NCBI GenBank assembly: GCA_007118795.1
Contig: SKQX01000077.1
Location: forward strand, 1-7,618
Length of the DNA: 7,618 nucleotides
Source of the DNA: Thermoflexales bacterium
GTDB lineage: Bacteria > Chloroflexota > Anaerolineae > B4-G1
Reading direction: 5' to 3'
Shown here: positions 1 to 5,890 of the stretch, one piece after another
Layout of the letters: the number at the start of each line of letters is the position of its first letter
How positions within the stretch are numbered: position 1 is the first letter of the stretch
The notes under the pieces: generated by a model
Databases searched by the model: none
What the model was told of the DNA's origin: nothing
Seen by the model: only the letters and a program-made list of their open reading frames with translations
Made by a program: the position numbers and the translations under genes

Positions 1-2
1 GC

Positions 3-875
3 GGGATTGAAGCAGGCGGCACCAAGTTCGTCTGTGCCGTGGGGACCGGCCCCGACGAGATCGTGGCTGCCACTGAGTTCGCTACCACCACGCCCGACGA
101 GACCGTTGGCCGGGCTATCTCGTTTTTCGAGGATCAGTCCTCCCCCATTGCAGCCCTGGGCATCGGCTCTTTCGGGCCTGTGGACCCCGATCCGCGTTCC
201 CCCACCTTCGGGACCATCACCTCGACCCCCAAGGAGGGCTGGCAGAACGTGGACATCCTTGGGCGAGTCCAGTCCTCCTTGGACGTCCCCATCGCCTTCG
301 ACACCGATGTGAATGCCGCGGCTTTGGGCGAACACTGCTGGGGCGCCGCTCAACGCCTCGACACCTTCGTCTATATCACCGTCGGGACGGGCATTGGGGG
401 TGGAGCCATGGTCCACGGAAACCTCCTGCACGGCCTGATGCACCCCGAGATGGGACACCTCCGCGTGCCGCACAACCGGGCTCGCGATCCGTTCCCGGGA
501 ACCTGTCCCTTTCACGGCGACTGTCTCGAGGGCCTGGCCTCCGGCCCCGCCATCGAGGACCGTTGGGGAGAACCGGGCGAGGCCCTTCCCGACGATCACC
601 CGGCGTGGCGGTTGGAGGCCCACTATCTGGCCTTGGGCCTGACCTCCATCATCTGTGTCCTCTCGCCTCAGCGGATCATTCTCGGTGGTGGCGTGATGGA
701 ACGGGGCTTTCTACTCCCCATGATCCGTGCCGAGGTGCGAGGCCTTCTAAACGGCTACATCGCCGTGCCTGCCATCACCGAGGACATCGACGCCTATATC
801 GTGCCGCCCGCCCTGGGTGGGCGGGCCGGCGTGCTCGGTGCCATCGCGCTGGCCAACACAGCACTCCGTCCTTAA
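3..875 (+). CDS. ROK-family sugar kinase, fructokinase type (5' partial)
   Basis: Probable cytoplasmic ATP-dependent hexose kinase, most likely fructokinase (fructose to fructose 6-phosphate). The frame is open from the window edge, and 290 residues are visible. It begins GIEAGGTKFVCAVG, the phosphate-binding N-terminus of this group, so only a few residues are missing. Counting from that Gly, DTDVNAAALGE (about 100-110) holds the likely catalytic Asp102, and ITVGTGIGGGAM (125-136) is the second nucleotide-binding loop. The ROK zinc site is seen as His152 or His157 with Cys168, His171 and Cys174 in CPFHGDCLEGLASGPAIE. That last string is typical of the Bacillus YdhR/GmuE-like fructokinases rather than of glucokinases or NagC-type repressors. 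No N-terminal helix-turn-helix is present. The total length fits the family. Family is certain; the exact sugar is inferred. The next gene faces it, so any operon partners lie upstream, outside the window. Confidence 0.9.
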   Translation, partial: GIEAGGTKFVCAVGTGPDEIVAATEFATTTPDETVGRAISFFEDQSSPIAALGIGSFGPVDPDPRSPTFGTITSTPKEGWQNVDILGRVQSSLDVPIAFDTDVNAAALGEHCWGAAQRLDTFVYITVGTGIGGGAMVHGNLLHGLMHPEMGHLRVPHNRARDPFPGTCPFHGDCLEGLASGPAIEDRWGEPGEALPDDHPAWRLEAHYLALGLTSIICVLSPQRIILGGGVMERGFLLPMIRAEVRGLLNGYIAVPAITEDIDAYIVPPALGGRAGVLGAIALANTALRP

Positions 876-911
876 GCCATCGGATCGGAGGGGCCTCGCT
901 GGGTCGTTCGA

Positions 912-926
912 GGGCGACCGTCGCCC
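912..926. terminator. Hairpin between convergent genes, possible terminator
   Basis: A perfect 6-bp stem (GGGCGA, 912-917; TCGCCC, 921-926) with a CCG loop lies in the 90-bp gap between the kinase stop and the aminotransferase stop. Neither side has a T-run, so it is not a canonical intrinsic terminator. Its position between facing genes is the main reason to list it. Confidence 0.25.
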
Positions 927-965
927 GGCTCGTCTGGCCATGCGCCTCCGGTTGCTGCCCGGCTC

Positions 966-2054
966 TTACCGCAGCTCGCTCAGCACCTCAGCCAGCACCT
1001 CCATTCCGCGGTCAACCAGGGCCATGTCGGCCTGGGCACCCATGTGCCCGATGCGGAACACCTTATCCGCTAACGGGCCCAAAGAGCCGGCGACGACCAT
1101 CCCGCGCTGTCGCAGCGCGCGGTCGAGCTCATCCCAGACCACGCCTTCCGGGAGCTTCACGGCTGTTACCGTGGGTGAGCACGTCTCATCGGTCGCATAC
1201 AGGGAGAGGCCCAGAGCACGAGATCGTTGGCGGCAGTGTGCGCTTGCCCGGGCGTGTCGGGCGAACACCCCGTCCAGCCCTTCGTCCAGGATCAGTCCGC
1301 ATGCCGCGTGAAGGGCTGCCAGGCTGGCCCAGGCCGGCGTGTACGGGAACCACCCCTTGGCTAGCGCATCGCGGTAGGGAAGCAGCGCATCATACCCGGC
1401 GTAGTCGACTTCGGCGATGATCTCCCAGGCTCTTTCGCTGACGGCCACCGCGGCGAGATCGGGAAAGGAGGAGAGAGCCTTCTGTGTCCCGATCAGGCAG
1501 AGATCGATATGCCACTCATCCATCAGCACCGGCGCACCACCTGCGCTGGCCACGGCGTCTACGTAGTACAGCGGGACTTGATGCTCCGCCACCAGGTCAC
1601 CCACCTGATGGACGGGATTCAGAGTGCCCGAGGGTGTCTCGCAGTGGACAGCGGTCACCATCTTCGGCTGGAACCTGACGATTGCCTCCTCTACTGGCTC
1701 CGGCCGCAGTACCTCGTCGTAGCCGAATTCGACCCACTCGACCTCTGCACCCGTCGAGGCGGCCATCTCACCGATGCCGTGGCCAAAGACCCCCGTGCTG
1801 ACCGCCAGGACCCGATCACCCGGCACGATGCAGCTCCTCAGCGCGCTCCAAAGGGCCAGCATGCCCTCTCCGGTCATGATGGCCAGTTTGCTCCTGGTGC
1901 CCAGGATGGCCCGCAGCGCTTCCTGCACCTGTCCATACAGCTCTAAGTACTCTGACTCCAAGTCCGCGGAGCCGTAGTCGACCAGGTACACCTGTCGCAC
2001 CACCTCGGGGACCCGGGTGGGCCCGGGGACGAGGGGAATCTCATATGTCACCAT
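966..2054 (-). CDS. Class V PLP-dependent aminotransferase
   Basis: Cytoplasmic fold-type I PLP enzyme of the serine-pyruvate/alanine-glyoxylate aminotransferase family, transferring amino groups between small amino acids and 2-oxo acids. It has 362 residues, a normal length. Visible landmarks are the N-terminal VPGPTRVP (9-16), the cofactor-phosphate loop TGEGMLALWSAL (61-72), HCETPSGTLNP (137-147), Asp166 in YYVDAVAS (pyridine-nitrogen partner), the Schiff-base Lys192 in GTQKALSS, and Arg334 in FRIGHMG, the usual substrate-carboxylate Arg. The start at 2054 is well placed: AAGGAGG lies at 2060-2066, 5 bases upstream. It is divergent from the racemase across a 704-bp gap and convergent with the sugar kinase. 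Relatives include 2-aminoethylphosphonate:pyruvate, pyridoxamine:pyruvate and ureidoglycine:glyoxylate transaminases. The sequence alone does not choose between these, so no symbol is given. Confidence 0.9.
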   Translation of the reverse strand: MVTYEIPLVPGPTRVPEVVRQVYLVDYGSADLESEYLELYGQVQEALRAILGTRSKLAIMTGEGMLALWSALRSCIVPGDRVLAVSTGVFGHGIGEMAASTGAEVEWVEFGYDEVLRPEPVEEAIVRFQPKMVTAVHCETPSGTLNPVHQVGDLVAEHQVPLYYVDAVASAGGAPVLMDEWHIDLCLIGTQKALSSFPDLAAVAVSERAWEIIAEVDYAGYDALLPYRDALAKGWFPYTPAWASLAALHAACGLILDEGLDGVFARHARASAHCRQRSRALGLSLYATDETCSPTVTAVKLPEGVVWDELDRALRQRGMVVAGSLGPLADKVFRIGHMGAQADMALVDRGMEVLAEVLSELR

Positions 2055-2110
2055 ATCAGCCTCCTTGTGACCGGCTAAGCTACAGATCTACCGAAAGAAC
2101 ACCTATACAA

Positions 2111-2138
2111 AGCCTAGCATAATGGTCGGTCTTGTCAA
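2111..2138 (-). promoter_or_regulatory. Probable sigma-70-like promoter of the aminotransferase gene
   Basis: Read on the minus strand, a perfect TTGACA (2133-2138) is followed after 16 bases by TAGGCT (2111-2116), a weak -10. Transcription would start near 2104 and give a leader of about 50 bases carrying the AAGGAGG site. The local drop in GC supports a promoter. The -10 match is poor, so the exact element is uncertain. Confidence 0.4.
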
Positions 2139-2278
2139 TGCAGGTGAACCATCGGGTGTGTCCACCCAGAATCGCAGCAAACCCCACCGCCGTCATTCCG
2201 AGAATATCCATGGTGCGCGTGGGGCACCACCCTGAACCGAAGAAAGCGCGCCGGGCCTGCGAGGCTGTGCTGCCGTGT

Positions 2279-2316
2279 CCCCTCTCCCCGCGGGGGAGAG
2301 GGTTAGGGTGAGGGGG
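2279..2316 (+). repeat. C-rich/G-rich palindromic repeat, copy 1, with G-quadruplex motif
   Basis: A C-rich arm (CCCCTCTCCCC, from 2279) is followed by a complementary G-rich arm, forming a near-perfect hairpin centred at 2290. The G-rich strand then continues, giving four G-tracts at 2292-2296, 2300-2302, 2306-2308 and 2312-2316, separated by the three-base loops AGA, TTA and TGA. That fits the standard intramolecular G-quadruplex pattern. A second copy lies 259 bases downstream in the same orientation. From memory, this string and its spurious translation recur as dispersed intergenic repeats in many unrelated bacterial assemblies. No mobility gene is present. Confidence 0.8.
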
Positions 2317-2334
2317 CGTCTCGCTACCACGGTC

Positions 2335-2349
2335 GTCTTCGCCTAAGAC
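2335..2349. repeat. Small perfect inverted repeat (hairpin)
   Basis: GTCTT (2335-2339) and AAGAC (2345-2349) form a 5-bp stem with a 5-base loop. It lies between the first palindromic repeat and the tandem units. It is short enough to be chance and is listed only to describe the composite block. Confidence 0.3.
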
Positions 2350-2420
2350 CTGACTCTGACACAGCGAATGCGCCTTCTTAGTAGCAGAGTGAGGAGTCTT
2401 CGTCGCGGCCGTCTTCCCTC

Positions 2421-2540
2421 TCCCCCTCCGGATGGACAGGAAATAGTCGCGCTGCGACGGGGAGCTGGCAGGCGTTTCCCCCTCCCCCCGGGTGGATAGG
2501 AAGTAGTCGCACTGCGACGGGGAGCTGGCAAGTGTTTCCC
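2421..2540. repeat. Two tandem 60-bp repeat units with conserved hairpin
   Basis: The unit at 2421-2480 is repeated at 2481-2540 with exact 60-base register and 9 mismatches by eye (about 85% identity). The core GCGACGGGGAGCTGGCA is identical in both. Each unit contains a stem GTCGC/GCGAC around a three-base loop: 2446-2458 with loop GCT, and 2506-2518 with loop ACT. Most differences fall outside the stem. Each unit is preceded by a CCCTCTCCCC-like head, and the third such head, at 2538, is the left arm of the second palindromic repeat. The array therefore looks like tandem growth of a longer unit ending in that palindrome. Confidence 0.85.
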
Positions 2541-2576
2541 CTCTCCCCCTGGGGGGAGAGGGTTAGGGTGAGGGGG
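2538..2576 (+). repeat. C-rich/G-rich palindromic repeat, copy 2, with G-quadruplex motif
   Basis: This is a direct copy of the element at 2279-2316, differing at the palindrome centre and by one extra base. The C-rich arm (2538-2549) pairs with the G-rich arm (2551-2562). G-tracts at 2551-2556, 2560-2562, 2566-2568 and 2572-2576 are separated by AGA, TTA and TGA, the same loops as in copy 1. It ends the tandem array. Confidence 0.8.
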
Positions 2577-2624
2577 CCTTCACCACGACTCGTCAAGCGT
2601 CCACCAGTATGGCCCTGAAGGCCC
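2574..2624. repeat. 9-bp perfect inverted repeat flanking a 33-base loop
   Basis: GGGCCTTCA (2574-2582) is the exact reverse complement of TGAAGGCCC (2616-2624). The left arm overlaps the last G-tract of palindromic repeat copy 2, so this stem and the G-quadruplex cannot both form. No T-run follows, so I do not call it a terminator. It lies upstream of the putative racemase -10 box. Confidence 0.45.
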
Positions 2625-2663
2625 ATCTTACCTGCCCCTGCTACCCTTACCCGGCCAATGCTG

Positions 2664-2669
2664 TATACT
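2664..2669 (+). promoter_or_regulatory. Possible -10 box of the racemase gene
   Basis: TATACT at 2664-2669 matches the sigma-70 -10 consensus at five of six positions, in a small AT-richer island. No good -35 box is found 16-18 bases upstream. Transcription would start near 2676 and leave a leader of about 83 bases. Confidence 0.3.
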
Positions 2670-2758
2670 ATTCGCAACGCCCGCGCCGACCCGTCGCGTG
2701 CTCGACAGCGGCACAACCGCCATAGACCCACGTCCTTTTCACTGCAGAGGGAGGCACT

Positions 2759-3454
2759 ATGCATAAGATCATTGGCATTCTGGGTGGGATGAGCCCCGAA
2801 TCCACCGTCGCATACTACCAGTACATCACCCGCACCTATACCGAGCGCCACGGCGATTTCGGCTACCCCGAGATATTGATCTACAGTGTGAGTTTCCAGA
2901 CCTACGTCGACTGGCCCCGACAGGGCCGCTGGGACCTCGTAGCGCTCGGTCTCAGCCAGGCGGCTCGCGTGCTGCAGGATGCCGGTGCCGAAGTTCTGCT
3001 CATCGCTACCAACACCATGCACATCGTCTTCGACCAGGTGGCCGCCAGCGTCGACGTGCCAATGCTCAGTCTCCTGGACGCCGTGGCTGCTGAGGTGCGT
3101 CGGCGCGACATCGAGACCGTTGGCTTGCTCGGCACCGCCTCAACCATGGAGCACACCTTCTACCCGGAAGCCCTGGCGGAGAAAGGGATCGCCGTCCTCG
3201 TTCCGAAGCGGGAGGACCGCCGGCTCGTCCATGACTTCATCTACCAGGAGCTGGTCGCCGGCCTCGTCCGGAATCCATCCCGTGACGCCTTCATCCGCAT
3301 CATCGATGAGCTGAAGGCCCGCGGTGCCCAGGGCGTCATCCTCGGCTGTACGGAGATCCCGCTCTTGGTCACCCAGGAGGATGCCCCATTGCCATTGTTC
3401 GATACGACCACGATTCACGCCGATGCAGCCCTCCGGCACGCCGTCCAGACCTAA
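2759..3454 (+). CDS. Aspartate/glutamate racemase family protein (Thr/Cys type)
   Basis: Cofactor-independent amino-acid racemase, cytoplasmic, probably interconverting L- and D-aspartate and/or glutamate. It has 231 residues, normal for the family. GILGGMSPESTVAYY (6-20) is the signature N-terminus. The two catalytic positions lie in IATNTMH (82-88) and LGCTEIPL (195-202). The second keeps Cys197, but the first, usually Cys in aspartate racemases, is Thr84. The same Thr/Cys pair is described for E. coli YgeA, an L-Asp/Glu-specific racemase, so this is probably a YgeA-like enzyme and not a dead one. The ATG at 2759 has a good site, GAGGGAGG, at 2747-2754. It is divergent from the aminotransferase. 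Maleate isomerases and hydantoin racemases share the fold but fit these motifs less well. Substrate is inferred. Confidence 0.88.
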   Translation: MHKIIGILGGMSPESTVAYYQYITRTYTERHGDFGYPEILIYSVSFQTYVDWPRQGRWDLVALGLSQAARVLQDAGAEVLLIATNTMHIVFDQVAASVDVPMLSLLDAVAAEVRRRDIETVGLLGTASTMEHTFYPEALAEKGIAVLVPKREDRRLVHDFIYQELVAGLVRNPSRDAFIRIIDELKARGAQGVILGCTEIPLLVTQEDAPLPLFDTTTIHADAALRHAVQT

Positions 3455-3491
3455 CCGAGTGGCGCAAGACGGACTGCACATAACCCTACGC

Positions 3492-3519
3492 TTGACATAT
3501 GCGCGTGATCCATTATAAA
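3492..3519 (+). promoter_or_regulatory. Near-consensus sigma-70 promoter
   Basis: A perfect TTGACA (3492-3497), a 16-base spacer and TATAAA (3514-3519, five of six) lie in an AT-rich patch of otherwise GC-rich DNA. Transcription should start near 3526, about 40 bases before the ATG at 3566. It implies that the downstream gene has its own promoter rather than depending on racemase read-through. Confidence 0.7.
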
Positions 3520-3565
3520 CTCGCGAACGTGTGCCAATCTTGTGAAAGGGGCGGTTACGTTCGAT

Positions 3566-4312
3566 ATGATCACGTCAAAATTGCTGAGGGTCGCCGCTTT
3601 GCTGGCGATGGTGATTGTTCCGTCTTATGCGCATCCTGCCGTAGCTGGGGTTGCTGAGTCCCAGGATGCGCCCCGTCTTTCGCTCTACTGGAGACCCGTC
3701 GTACGGCGTTGGGATCACCTCGTCGTGGAGTACGCCGACCGACGCCGCCTGGATCCCGATCTGGTGGCCTCGGTCATCTGGAAGGAATCGCGGGGAGATC
3801 CGACGGCAGTGGGTCCCACCGGCGCCATCGGGCTCATGTGCGTAAAACCCTTCGCCTGGCGCCCGAGTGCAGCGGAGCTCGAGAATCCCTGGACGAACGT
3901 AGCGTCAGGGACCGGAATCATGCAGCAGGTCATCGAAGACGGGAACGGCGACGTCTACTACGCCCTGGCCGCCTACAACGGCGGCTGGGACAAGATCCAC
4001 CGGCCTTGGACGCGAGCCTACGCCGCCGACGTGCTGGGGGAGTACGTGCGCGCTGTCGCTGTCCGGCAGGGACTCGCCTCCGACGGTGACTGGTTCGCCA
4101 TCTTGGCTGTCGAAGGGCTGCCGGATCGCAGGACCGTTACGGTCCTCGGGCCCCATCACCGCCTGACCAGGTACACGGATCGCCCCCTGGGGGCCGATAT
4201 TCCATCGGCACCCGTCGCTCAGGCGCCCGACGCCACCGTGGCGACTTTCTCGGGCCCCCGAGGTCTTGAGGCACAGGTGAACCTGTGGATCGTGGAGGAA
4301 GGCAGCCCTTAG
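3566..4312 (+). CDS. Exported lytic-transglycosylase-like (SLT domain) protein
   Basis: Probable peptidoglycan lytic transglycosylase, cleaving MurNAc-GlcNAc links outside the membrane. With the ATG at 3566 it has 248 residues. A signal peptide occupies about residues 1-27 (Lys5, Arg8, then a hydrophobic run; possible cleavage after SYA or AVA). The SLT domain covers about 54-170: IWKESRGDPTAVGPTGAIGLM carries the catalytic Glu74, and ALAAYNGG (133-140) is the conserved Tyr motif. The usual GLMQV is here GLMCV, and that Cys92 is the protein's only Cys. The last 75 residues match nothing I recognise. A GTG at 3542, in frame, would add 8 residues but has no binding site and only about 16 bases of leader. 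For 3566, a GGGGCGG lies 12 bases upstream, rather far. The start choice rests mainly on the signal peptide. Confidence 0.8.
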   Translation: MITSKLLRVAALLAMVIVPSYAHPAVAGVAESQDAPRLSLYWRPVVRRWDHLVVEYADRRRLDPDLVASVIWKESRGDPTAVGPTGAIGLMCVKPFAWRPSAAELENPWTNVASGTGIMQQVIEDGNGDVYYALAAYNGGWDKIHRPWTRAYAADVLGEYVRAVAVRQGLASDGDWFAILAVEGLPDRRTVTVLGPHHRLTRYTDRPLGADIPSAPVAQAPDATVATFSGPRGLEAQVNLWIVEEGSP

Positions 4313-4322
4313 GCTTGGGCTG
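4303..4322 (+). terminator. Stem-loop over the transglycosylase stop codon, weak terminator candidate
   Basis: CAGCCC (4303-4308) pairs with GGGCTG (4317-4322) around an 8-base loop that contains the TAG stop. One G-U and one G-C pair could extend it. No T-run follows, so termination activity is doubtful. Confidence 0.25.
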
Positions 4323-4455
4323 TCACCCTGTGTCCCCCCGCTCTATTCGTCATATCGTGGCGTTGCGTTCTCCTCAATCTCCTCTACCGGCCGGCGCTGC
4401 CGGGCACCACGTGCTGTCCGGTCCCGGTAATTACCCTGTCGGCGTGAGGGCCGCC

Positions 4456-4483
4456 TTGCCAGCAGCCGGATTAGATGTATCAT
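4456..4483 (+). promoter_or_regulatory. Possible promoter overlapping the first start codon of the MFS gene
   Basis: TTGCCA (4456-4461), a 16-base spacer and TATCAT (4478-4483) each match the sigma-70 consensus at five of six positions. Transcription would begin near 4490, downstream of the ATG at 4475. If the promoter is real, that ATG cannot be the main start from this transcript. Confidence 0.4.
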
Positions 4484-5848
4484 GGGGTCGTGCGACAACC
4501 GTTCGAGAGTAAGCCGAAGCCTAGGAGCGTGAACGAGACTTCCCCGGATGCCGACGAACCACCGGCCCGGCTCGCGGTAGGCCCATCCGACGCAGCCGCC
4601 GTGCCTGGGGGTGTGGTTCCCCGTCGTCACGAGTTGCTTCAGAACCGCAGTTTCGCGCTGCTGTGGGGCGGCCAGCTGGTCTCTATGATCGGGCTCCAAT
4701 GCCTCATTGTCGCCGGCATCACTCTCATTGCCGACGTATCTCATTCTCCCCTGGCCCTGCTGATCCCGGCCCTCTGTGTGACGGCGCCTCAGGTAGTTCT
4801 CGGACTCATGGGGGGTGTGATCGCTGATCGGCTCAGCCGCAAGCGCGTCATGATCATCTCCGACCTCGCCCGCGCGCTCATCGTCCTGACGCTCCTCCTC
4901 GTCACCACCCCGGGGCAGATTTGGATCCTATACGCCGCGGCGGCTGGTCTGGCTCTCGCCGGTGCCTTCTTCGACCCGGCGCGGAATGCCAGCTTGCCCA
5001 GGCTCGTACCCGATCATTCTCTCATCGCGGCCAATGGTCTGATCCAGAGCAGCCACGTCATCGCTCTCATCCTTGGCCCCGTCATCGGGGGCTTCGCTTT
5101 GGAGCTCTGGCAACCGTCGGCCTTCCTTCTTGCCAGTGGCGCCTTTGTCGTCTCTGCGGCGGCCGTCACCTTGATGAGGATTCCGCCCAATGGTCGAGTT
5201 GCAGCTGAGGCCGGGCAGACCAACCTCTTCCGCGATGTCCGCGACGGCCTGGCTTTCATCCGCCGCAGCCGCGTGTTGCGGCGTGTGCTGGCGGTCACCG
5301 CTGTGGCAACGTTGGGGGCCGGCGCGGTGCTGCTCCTCGCCATCCCCCATCTGAAGACCACGGTCGGGGCCGGCGGCCTCCAATACGGGATTGCCATGAG
5401 CGCGCTCGGCCTCGGCTCCCTCCTGGGATGCGGTCTGGTGACTCGACTGGGCCAGGGGGTTGCGGCCACGACCATGGTCGGTGGAATGCTGATTCTCGCC
5501 GGTGCCGCCATCGTGGCCTTCGCCTACGCGCCGGGCTACGCCGTGGTTCTCGCCAGTGTGGCCCTTATCGGGATGTGTCTCGTCGTTGCTCGCGGTACCC
5601 TAGATGCCCTCACTCAGACCGTCGCCCCTGATGAGATGCGCGGCCGCGTCCAATCCGCTGTCCACATCCTGATTGTCTCATCGGCAGCTGCGGCGGCGGG
5701 GTTCGCCGCCGTGCTAGGCTCGCTGGTCCCGCCCGAGATCGTCTTCGTGGCAGCCGCAGCGACCACCACCGCCGCCGGCTTGGCGGCTCTGCTGGCGCTC
5801 CGTGAGGCGGCGGACGCGTTGCGCACGGTGGTAGCTCAGCCATCCTGA
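4475..5848 (+). CDS. MFS transporter, MFS_3/EntS-like exporter
   Basis: Integral inner-membrane proton-driven exporter with 12 predicted membrane segments. The frame gives 457 residues. The first segment starts near residue 60 (FALLWGGQLVSMIGLQCLIVAG). Motif A, GGVIADRLSRKR (113-124), sits in the loop between segments 2 and 3. FFDPARNASLPRLVP (165-179) followed by a GPVIGG motif (201-206) is typical of the MFS_3 group, which includes the enterobactin exporter EntS and macrolide-efflux-like proteins. RGTLDALTQTVAPDEMRGRV lies near the C-terminal half's last loops. The substrate cannot be read from sequence. The first 50-odd residues are polar and unlike family N-termini. ATG 4475 has no clear binding site and a promoter-like sequence runs over it. 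In-frame GTGs at 4490, 4529 (AGGAG only one base away) and 4601 are alternatives, the last giving the most family-like N-terminus. Confidence 0.85.
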   Translation: MYHGVVRQPFESKPKPRSVNETSPDADEPPARLAVGPSDAAAVPGGVVPRRHELLQNRSFALLWGGQLVSMIGLQCLIVAGITLIADVSHSPLALLIPALCVTAPQVVLGLMGGVIADRLSRKRVMIISDLARALIVLTLLLVTTPGQIWILYAAAAGLALAGAFFDPARNASLPRLVPDHSLIAANGLIQSSHVIALILGPVIGGFALELWQPSAFLLASGAFVVSAAAVTLMRIPPNGRVAAEAGQTNLFRDVRDGLAFIRRSRVLRRVLAVTAVATLGAGAVLLLAIPHLKTTVGAGGLQYGIAMSALGLGSLLGCGLVTRLGQGVAATTMVGGMLILAGAAIVAFAYAPGYAVVLASVALIGMCLVVARGTLDALTQTVAPDEMRGRVQSAVHILIVSSAAAAAGFAAVLGSLVPPEIVFVAAAATTTAAGLAALLALREAADALRTVVAQPS

Positions 5849-5858
5849 ATCGCTGTCA

Positions 5859-5888
5859 CACCACCCACCCCTCCGGCACTGGGTGGTG
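5859..5888. terminator. Hairpin between convergent genes, probable shared terminator
   Basis: CACCACCCA (5859-5867) pairs perfectly with TGGGTGGTG (5880-5888), a 9-bp stem with a 12-base loop, in the 42-base gap between the MFS stop and the sppA stop. It could serve both strands. Neither side is followed by a T-run, so it may rely on Rho or simply block read-through. Confidence 0.45.
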
Positions 5889-5890
5889 GT

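Larger units (their letters stand above)
2055..2758. other. Gene-free, repeat-rich divergent intergenic region
   Basis: This 704-base gap separates the divergent aminotransferase and racemase genes. It holds the aminotransferase leader and promoter at its left end. A small inverted repeat (TGGTGC 2211-2216, GCACCA 2224-2229) comes next, then the composite repeat block at 2279-2576, a 9-bp inverted repeat ending at 2624, and a -10-like box before the racemase. Reading frames that cross the block are judged spurious: their peptides (for example LTLTLSPQGERG and near-identical 20-residue stretches) are translations of the nucleotide repeats. Nothing coding is supported here. The segment at 2139-2278 shows no further recognisable signal. 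Confidence 0.8.

Noticed and set aside
563..1420. Plus-strand open frame of 285 codons over the kinase end and the aminotransferase
   Set aside because: Its Arg/Pro/Gly-rich composition is typical of a shadow frame in GC-rich DNA. It overlaps two well-supported genes.
2303..2311. Telomere-like repeat (TTAGGG)
   Set aside because: There is one partial unit per copy, inside a known type of bacterial dispersed repeat. There is no tandem array or sign of a replicon end.
2279..2576. CRISPR array
   Set aside because: There are only two tandem units, they abut without unique spacers, and the unit length is 60 bases. No cas gene is nearby.
2378..3022. Minus-strand open frame of 214 codons across the repeat block and the racemase start
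   Set aside because: It contains LTLTLSPQGERG and two near-identical peptides, which are translations of the nucleotide repeats. Its N-terminal half is antisense to the racemase coding region, and no family is recognisable.
4408..4413. CACGTG palindrome as a specific operator
   Set aside because: A six-base palindrome is expected by chance in GC-rich DNA and is already explained as the centre of a small hairpin.
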